NCBI GenBank assembly: GCA_035255485.1
Contig: DATEZO010000284.1
Location: forward strand, 1-25,970
Direction of reading: 5' to 3'
DNA length: 25,970 bases
DNA from: DATEZO01 sp035255485
Lineage (GTDB): Bacteria; Pseudomonadota; Gammaproteobacteria; Burkholderiales; Burkholderiaceae_D
The notes beneath the pieces are model-generated. The model was not told where the DNA came from, searched no databases, and saw nothing but the letters and a program-made list of their open reading frames with translations. Made by a program: the position numbers and the translations under genes. Of the stretch, positions 21,501 through 25,970 are shown piece after piece (positions within the stretch are counted from its first letter, which is position 1; every line of letters starts with the position of its first letter).

Positions 21501-22250
21501 TCATGGCCGCAGTTGCTGCTCTACCGCTTGTGCCACGGCAAGCAGATGCGCCCTGTCAATGCTGCCTGACAAGGCATAGCCGTAATCGCGGTCGATCCAG
21601 TAGAACACGCTCGTACCGTTGCGCTCCATTATCTGGAAGCCGGTATGCTGCTGTTGCGCGGCATGCCCGACTGTCAGGGTCAGCCGCTCGCCACTCGCGG
21701 ATTCATACATCAGTTGCGCCAATGGTCCATCCGCACTCGGCAGCAGCCGCCCGCCCAGCAATGCGAACCCCTGTTGCTGCAAGCCGGGCGCGCGAATCGG
21801 CGCATCCAGCCGCTTCGACAGCCATGCAACCAGGTGCGCTTCCTGCGCTGCCGGCACTTCGACCGGATGCCGTTTTTCGGCGGCGTACAGGATGTGCGCC
21901 GCCAGCGCGTCTTGTGCAAATACGGAAGCCGTTGCCGGATAATCGGGAATCACCGTCCGGGCAAACCAGCCGACAACCAGTCCGCACGCCAGCCAAGCCA
22001 TGCCGGCGACCATGCCGTGCAGCCATGTCCTGGATTGCAATGCATCGGTCAGGCGCGGCGGAATCGCTTCATTCAATACACCATCGTAGGCACGGTGCAG
22101 CAGCTGGATCTGATCGCGCAAGTGCTGTGCATGGGCTGCTGCCTCCGGATGCGCCGCCAGATGCGCTTCCACTTCGGCGCGACGCTCCACTTCCAGTTGC
22201 CCGTCGACATAGGCATGCATGTTCAATTCGTTGATCTGCGGCGCAGTCAT
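21501..22250 (-). CDS. Membrane anti-sigma factor (zinc ligands lost)
   Basis: 249 residues. The N-terminus (NELNMHAYVDGQLEVERRAE, then VEAHLAAHPEAA) follows the zf-HC2/ZAS anti-sigma pattern, in which H-x3-C-x2-C normally binds zinc; here the cysteines are His34 and Ala37, so the zinc site is missing. One membrane span (about 77-97) leads to a periplasmic domain (98-249) with no catalytic motif. It would hold its sigma factor at the inner membrane and release it on a periplasmic signal. The ATG lies one base after the sigma-factor stop, so translation is coupled. The partner is clear from position; the signal is unknown. Confidence 0.88.
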   Translation of the reverse strand: MTAPQINELNMHAYVDGQLEVERRAEVEAHLAAHPEAAAHAQHLRDQIQLLHRAYDGVLNEAIPPRLTDALQSRTWLHGMVAGMAWLACGLVVGWFARTVIPDYPATASVFAQDALAAHILYAAEKRHPVEVPAAQEAHLVAWLSKRLDAPIRAPGLQQQGFALLGGRLLPSADGPLAQLMYESASGERLTLTVGHAAQQQHTGFQIMERNGTSVFYWIDRDYGYALSGSIDRAHLLAVAQAVEQQLRP

Positions 22251-22251
22251 G

Positions 22252-22770
22252 TCACTTGATCCGGGTTAAATGCGAATGCGCTGCAGTTGTGGCACTCTGG
22301 GCAGCCTTGCCGGACAGCGCATCGCGCAGCTGGGCCCGCGCCCGTGCCAGCCGAGACATGACGGTGCCAATCGGAATATCGAGCACTTGTGCCGCTTCCT
22401 TGTAGCTCAATTGCTCCAGCCCGATCAGCACCATCACCGCGCGCTGCTCCGGATGCAGGTTCGATAGTGCGCGCCGTATATCGAATTGCAACGCCATGTC
22501 ATCCGGCACACCCGGCTCGGGCATGCCGTCATCGAGTGATACCGGCGCGGTGCGGCGGCGCGTCACATCATTCAGATAGATTCGATGCAGCATTGTCAGC
22601 AGCCATGCGGTCAGATTGCCATTAATGCGAAACAGCCAGCGGCGACGCAATGCGCGCTCCAGCGTATCCTGCACCAGATCGTCCGCCCAGGCAGCATTGT
22701 GCGTTAACGCGCGCGCATAGCGACGCAGACGCGGAATCTGCAATGCCAGATCCTGTGCGAAGTCGGACAT
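22252..22770 (-). CDS. ECF-type RNA polymerase sigma factor
   Basis: 172 residues, the normal ECF size. Region 2 spans about 8-75 (AWADDLVQDTLERAL, LTAWLLTMLHRIYLND) and region 4 about 92-140, with the helix-turn-helix LSYKEAAQVLDIPIGTVMSRLARAR. I choose the ATG at 22770, where it overlaps the upstream COG4315 stop by one base; the longer frame would start inside that gene in another frame. Between a secreted COG4315 protein and an anti-sigma factor, it forms a coherent envelope-stress unit. It probably recognises the GGAATAA-type promoter at 23198-23225 and may act on msrPQ just downstream; both are inferences. Confidence 0.93.
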   Translation of the reverse strand: MSDFAQDLALQIPRLRRYARALTHNAAWADDLVQDTLERALRRRWLFRINGNLTAWLLTMLHRIYLNDVTRRRTAPVSLDDGMPEPGVPDDMALQFDIRRALSNLHPEQRAVMVLIGLEQLSYKEAAQVLDIPIGTVMSRLARARAQLRDALSGKAAQSATTAAHSHLTRIK

Positions 22771-23144
22771 CAGGGTTTGGCAACATGCCAGACGTTGTTG
22801 ACGCCGTCGCCCTTCTTGTCGCCGGGTTTCTGATCCTTGCTCCACAAATACAGCGGCTTGCCCTTGTAGGCCCATTGTTTCCGGCCGTCATCGCGAGTAA
22901 TGACGCTATAGTCGCCGTCGGCTTTATCGGTGCTCTGTGCCAGCAACGGCGGCCAGTTGGTGGCGCATTGCCCGGTGCATGCGCTTTTACCGGCGGTATC
23001 GCGTTCGAACGTATAGAGAGTCCTGCCGGCGTCATTGGTCAACGCGCCATCCGATACCTTGGCAGGCGCTGCAATGGCAGCCGACGATGCGAAAGCGGCG
23101 AACAACGTCGCCAATAATGCAAGAGGTACAGGAAGGCGTTTCAT
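22770..23144 (-). CDS. COG4315 secreted-repeat protein (PF03640)
   Basis: 124 residues. A signal peptide (MKRLPVPLALLATLFAAFAS, cut after about AAIAA) leads to two copies of the secreted repeat: GRTLYTFERDTAGKSACTGQ (with Cys56 and Cys60, a likely disulfide pair in ACTGQC) and the later YKGKPLYLWSKDQKPGDKKG ending NNVWHVAKP. Function of the family is unknown; in beta- and gammaproteobacteria it is often encoded with ECF sigma/anti-sigma pairs, as here. The ATG is preceded by GAGGA at six bases. It is first in the operon, and its stop overlaps the sigma ATG by one base. Confidence 0.9.
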   Translation of the reverse strand: MKRLPVPLALLATLFAAFASSAAIAAPAKVSDGALTNDAGRTLYTFERDTAGKSACTGQCATNWPPLLAQSTDKADGDYSVITRDDGRKQWAYKGKPLYLWSKDQKPGDKKGDGVNNVWHVAKP

Positions 23145-23197
23145 AAAGTCCTCGCTAAGCTGGTTGATGGGTTGTGCTGTTCAGACAACACAACGGG

Positions 23198-23225
23198 TAT
23201 ACAACCGAAGCCCGGACTTTATTCC
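23198..23225 (-). promoter_or_regulatory. Candidate ECF autoregulatory promoter
   Basis: On the minus strand GGAATAAA (23218-23225) is followed by a GGTTGTATA-type element ending at 23198, about 50 bases before the COG4315 ATG. GGAA(T/C)-type -35 boxes are usual for ECF sigma factors, and the layout suggests self-activation. The -10 assignment is loose. Confidence 0.5.
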
Positions 23226-23242
23226 TTATGTTTTAAAAAATA

Positions 23243-24394
23243 TCAGAGCTGCCCGTAGGAATGCAGTCCGGAAAGAAACATATTGACGCCAAGGAAGGCA
23301 AACGTCGTCACCAGCAGGCCGATCAGCGCCCACCAGGCCGCTGCCTGTCCGCGCAAGCCTTTCATCAATCGCATATGCAGCCATGCCGCATAGTTGAGCC
23401 AGACGATCAGGGCCCAGGTTTCTTTCGGATCCCATGACCAGTAACCGCCCCACGCTTCGGCCGCCCATAACGCGCCCAGGATGGTCGCAACGGTAAAGAA
23501 GGCAAAACCAATCGCAATTGCCTTGTACATCATGTCGTCCAGCACTTCCAGCGACGGCAGTCGCTCGGTCAGCAAGCCTTTCGATTTGAGCAGATAAGCG
23601 ACGCCCACCATCGATGCCATGGCGAACGTACCATAGCCGATGAAATTCGCGGGAACATGGATTTTCATCCACCAGCTTTGCAGCGCCGGAACCAGCGGCT
23701 GGATTTCAGAGGCTTCACGGCTGACCGTGTACCACAATAGAAAACCGACCGCTGCGGAAATCACCAGCAGTACGAACGGCCCCAGTTGTCGGGTAGCGTA
23801 ATGCTGCTCGTAGTAAAGATAGAACAGCGCGGTAATCATGGAAAACAGCACGAACACTTCATATAGATTGGATACCGGAATATGGCCGATATCGGTGCCC
23901 AGCAGATAGGATTCATACCAACGCACCAGCATGCCGGTGAAACCCATGATTACTGCCGCCCAGCACAATGAACTGCCGACCGCACTGCCGAAATCCGACC
24001 TGGCAATCAGGCCGCCCCAGTAAAACAGGGTGGACAGATAAAACAGCGCGCTCATCCACAAGATGGCGGATTGGCTGGACAGCAAATATTTCAACAGGAA
24101 CTTCCGGTTCGCCATATCCAGCGAGCCTGCATACAATTCAATCGCAAACAACGTCAGCAACGCCAGTACCGCGATGAGCCAGCGCACCGGTTTCCAGTGC
24201 CAGCCAAGCCAGGCAAATGTCGGCGCCGACAGCACCAGAATTGCCTTTTCGTAATAATCCATGTAACCGCCAAAGCGGTTCAACGCGAATAGGGATGCCA
24301 CTACCAGTGCCAGGCCGTACAACCAGTCGACTGGCGTTAGCCGTTTGAAAAAACCCGGCGGCTGCGCATAAATTTGATTCTGTGTCAGTTCCAT
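23243..24394 (-). CDS. ccsB: Cytochrome c biogenesis protein CcsB (ResC, system II)
   Basis: 383 residues, with about eight membrane spans. With Ccs1/ResB it forms the system II heme handling and ligation complex that attaches heme to apocytochromes c in the periplasm. The WWD heme-binding domain is plain: LWAAEAWGGYWSWDPKETWA, in the C-terminal third. Further conserved histidines lie in IPVSNLYE's neighbourhood, KIHVPANFIGYG and WLHMRLMKG. The start ATG (24392-24394) has no strong ribosome site. It is 60 bases downstream of ccs1 on the same strand. The lack of system I ccm genes nearby is consistent with betaproteobacteria. Confidence 0.95.
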   Translation of the reverse strand: MELTQNQIYAQPPGFFKRLTPVDWLYGLALVVASLFALNRFGGYMDYYEKAILVLSAPTFAWLGWHWKPVRWLIAVLALLTLFAIELYAGSLDMANRKFLLKYLLSSQSAILWMSALFYLSTLFYWGGLIARSDFGSAVGSSLCWAAVIMGFTGMLVRWYESYLLGTDIGHIPVSNLYEVFVLFSMITALFYLYYEQHYATRQLGPFVLLVISAAVGFLLWYTVSREASEIQPLVPALQSWWMKIHVPANFIGYGTFAMASMVGVAYLLKSKGLLTERLPSLEVLDDMMYKAIAIGFAFFTVATILGALWAAEAWGGYWSWDPKETWALIVWLNYAAWLHMRLMKGLRGQAAAWWALIGLLVTTFAFLGVNMFLSGLHSYGQL

Positions 24395-24454
24395 GTCGAG
24401 GGAGCCCGCTGAGACGATGATTTAAGGACGATAGTGCAGTATAGCCGAGTAATT

Positions 24455-25970
24455 TTATTGCCGTGCGGGCGCATCCGGCTGCGCCAATTGCGTTTTCAAC
24501 AAGACGAATTCTTTTTCAAAATCCAGTGTCTTGCGCTGTGTGCTCATTGCCATCAGCGCTTGCGAACCGCCATCCGGATGTGGCTTCAGCCATATCCACA
24601 GACGCCGCTCACGAATGAAAAACATCGAGAAAATACCGAGCACCAGCAACAGGCAGCCAAAATAAACGACTTTTTTCCCCGGCGAGCGGGTCACCTGCAA
24701 TACCGAAGCTTTGACTTCATTGAATTCCTTCAGTTGCAAGTACACCGGTGCGCCATAGAAAAATGCATCCGAATAAGCATTCGCGGCAACTTGCAGGAAC
24801 CGCGCATGGCTCTCATCGGCCGCAACCGGTTTCAAGCCATCCTGTTCACGCGCAGCCTGCCATAATTCCCACAAGCTGCCGTTCAGAATTTTCAGGAAAA
24901 TATCGACAGCTTTTTCCTGATCTGCCGGCGGTACTTTTTCGAGAAACCGGGATACCGCAAAATAACCCGCCTGCTTGTCGTCCCCGGCGAAAATCGTCAA
25001 TCCTTTTAGCGCCGACTGCTGCAATTGCTGGCGCAGTTTGTCGTTATCGTTACGGGCTTTCGGCATCAGGCGCAAGGCATAGCGTTGCGCAGCCTGCTCC
25101 CGCAACTCCGGGTTCAGGATTGCCGCGCGCACGCGCATCCACTCGTTCACCGAATGATTGTCGTCGGCCGGAATGCGCAAGTACTGAAACGGGTCGCTGG
25201 GCGAAGCGCGCATCCCGGCCAGAAACACCAGCGCGCCATCCAATTGCACCGGTTGCATGTAATTATTATATTCGCGTGCCTGGCCGGTCTTGTCGCGCAA
25301 CTTGTATTGCACGCTTGGCCCGACATTCCTGAGATCCTTGGTATTGGCGCCTTTGCCGGCTGAACCGAGCTGCTTGTCGAACCCCTCCGTAAATTTCTGG
25401 TTGAAGCTCTTGTCCGGATTCACCGCACGCACATCCTGGCCGTTCTGCGCAAGATTTTCGACATTGAAGGGTCGGAATCCGGACCATTCCACCGTATATT
25501 CTGCATTCTGGCGGTTGCCCAATGGTGTCGAATTGCCAATCTCACCGATGATTTCGAATGTATCATTTCGTGCGCCGGTAATCGGATAACCGGTCAGCTT
25601 CAGCTTGCTGCCGCCATCTTCAAAACTGGACTGATAGACCGCCACGCCTTTGTAAATCAGCGGCTTGTTGACTTCAATCGTCGCCGGAAATGTCTTGCCA
25701 TTGGCATGGTCGATCACCGTCACTTCGCTCGCGAACAGCTTTGGCATGCCGGTCGAATAAAATTCGACAATGAATTTCCTGAGCTGGATCGTAAACGGCA
25801 GGTCCTGAATCAGCACGCCGTTCTGTCGCGGAATAATCGCAGTACTGCTGCTGGCACCTTCCGGAATCATGGTATTGCCGCGAAATGTCGGATTACCCAG
25901 CCCCAATCTGTGCTGCAACGGGATCTGCGCAATGATGCCGCTACCCGTATAAGGAATCTTGCCTTCGAAC
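24455..25970 (-). CDS. ccs1: Cytochrome c biogenesis protein Ccs1/ResB (5' end outside window)
   Basis: 504 residues of the C-terminal part are visible; the frame stays open to the window edge (FEGKIPYTGSGIIAQIP at the very end of the window), so the N-terminal membrane spans lie outside. Family signs are the large periplasmic domain with FRGNTMIPEG, LPFTIQLRKFIVEFYSTG-x-PK, NKPLIYKGVAVYQSSFEDGG, FNVENLAQNG-x-D, and a last membrane span VVYFGCLLLVLGIFSMFFI followed by a cytoplasmic RERRLWIWLKP tail. ResB partners CcsB in heme delivery. It leads the ccs1-ccsB pair; an in-frame TTG at 25916-25918 should not be taken as the start. Confidence 0.95.
   Translation of the reverse strand, partial: FEGKIPYTGSGIIAQIPLQHRLGLGNPTFRGNTMIPEGASSSTAIIPRQNGVLIQDLPFTIQLRKFIVEFYSTGMPKLFASEVTVIDHANGKTFPATIEVNKPLIYKGVAVYQSSFEDGGSKLKLTGYPITGARNDTFEIIGEIGNSTPLGNRQNAEYTVEWSGFRPFNVENLAQNGQDVRAVNPDKSFNQKFTEGFDKQLGSAGKGANTKDLRNVGPSVQYKLRDKTGQAREYNNYMQPVQLDGALVFLAGMRASPSDPFQYLRIPADDNHSVNEWMRVRAAILNPELREQAAQRYALRLMPKARNDNDKLRQQLQQSALKGLTIFAGDDKQAGYFAVSRFLEKVPPADQEKAVDIFLKILNGSLWELWQAAREQDGLKPVAADESHARFLQVAANAYSDAFFYGAPVYLQLKEFNEVKASVLQVTRSPGKKVVYFGCLLLVLGIFSMFFIRERRLWIWLKPHPDGGSQALMAMSTQRKTLDFEKEFVLLKTQLAQPDAPARQ

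Overview
The window is ordinary chromosomal core sequence from a betaproteobacterium, most likely Burkholderiales, family Oxalobacteraceae (Herminiimonas/Janthinobacterium-like). This rests on gene content and protein style: a SAH riboswitch before ahcY, a DksA with a CxxT...SxxA site, system II cytochrome c maturation genes, a STAS protein next to hslVU, and moderate GC. The species is inference. I see no tRNA, rRNA, IS element, prophage or CRISPR array. Both ends cut genes: 5-formyl-THF cyclo-ligase on the left and ccs1/resB on the right.

Left block (1-5540), mostly minus strand: the methyl/methionine cycle. In transcription order: metK, an M14 zinc carboxypeptidase, a SAH riboswitch, ahcY, a small holin-like membrane protein, and metF. 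MetK makes SAM, AhcY removes the SAH left by methylation, and MetF supplies methyl-THF. ahcY has a clear SAH riboswitch. The metK leader can form a helix that buries its Shine-Dalgarno sequence and start codon, with a competing upstream hairpin. I know of no named RNA class matching it, and it is the best candidate here for something undescribed.

Middle block (5684-17658), plus strand: two overlapping lipid A-type acyltransferases; dapF (apparently leaderless), DUF484 and xerC; rlmI; a COG0523 (CobW) GTPase followed by a DksA with a long extension; a two-module STAS protein; and hslV-hslU behind a sigma-32-type promoter. A small basic conserved-looking ORF follows hslU.

Right block (17756-25970): cyaY diverges from lptM-lysA. 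Then, all on the minus strand: msrQ and msrP (periplasmic methionine sulfoxide repair), an operon of a COG4315 secreted protein, an ECF sigma factor and an anti-sigma factor, and ccsB and ccs1 (cytochrome c biogenesis). The sigma operon lies directly upstream of msrPQ in the same direction, suggesting a linked envelope oxidative-stress response.

Two copies of a 60-bp repeat (50/60 identical) with a palindromic core lie 18 kb apart: one before the holin/metF pair, the other forming the last codons and stop of msrQ.
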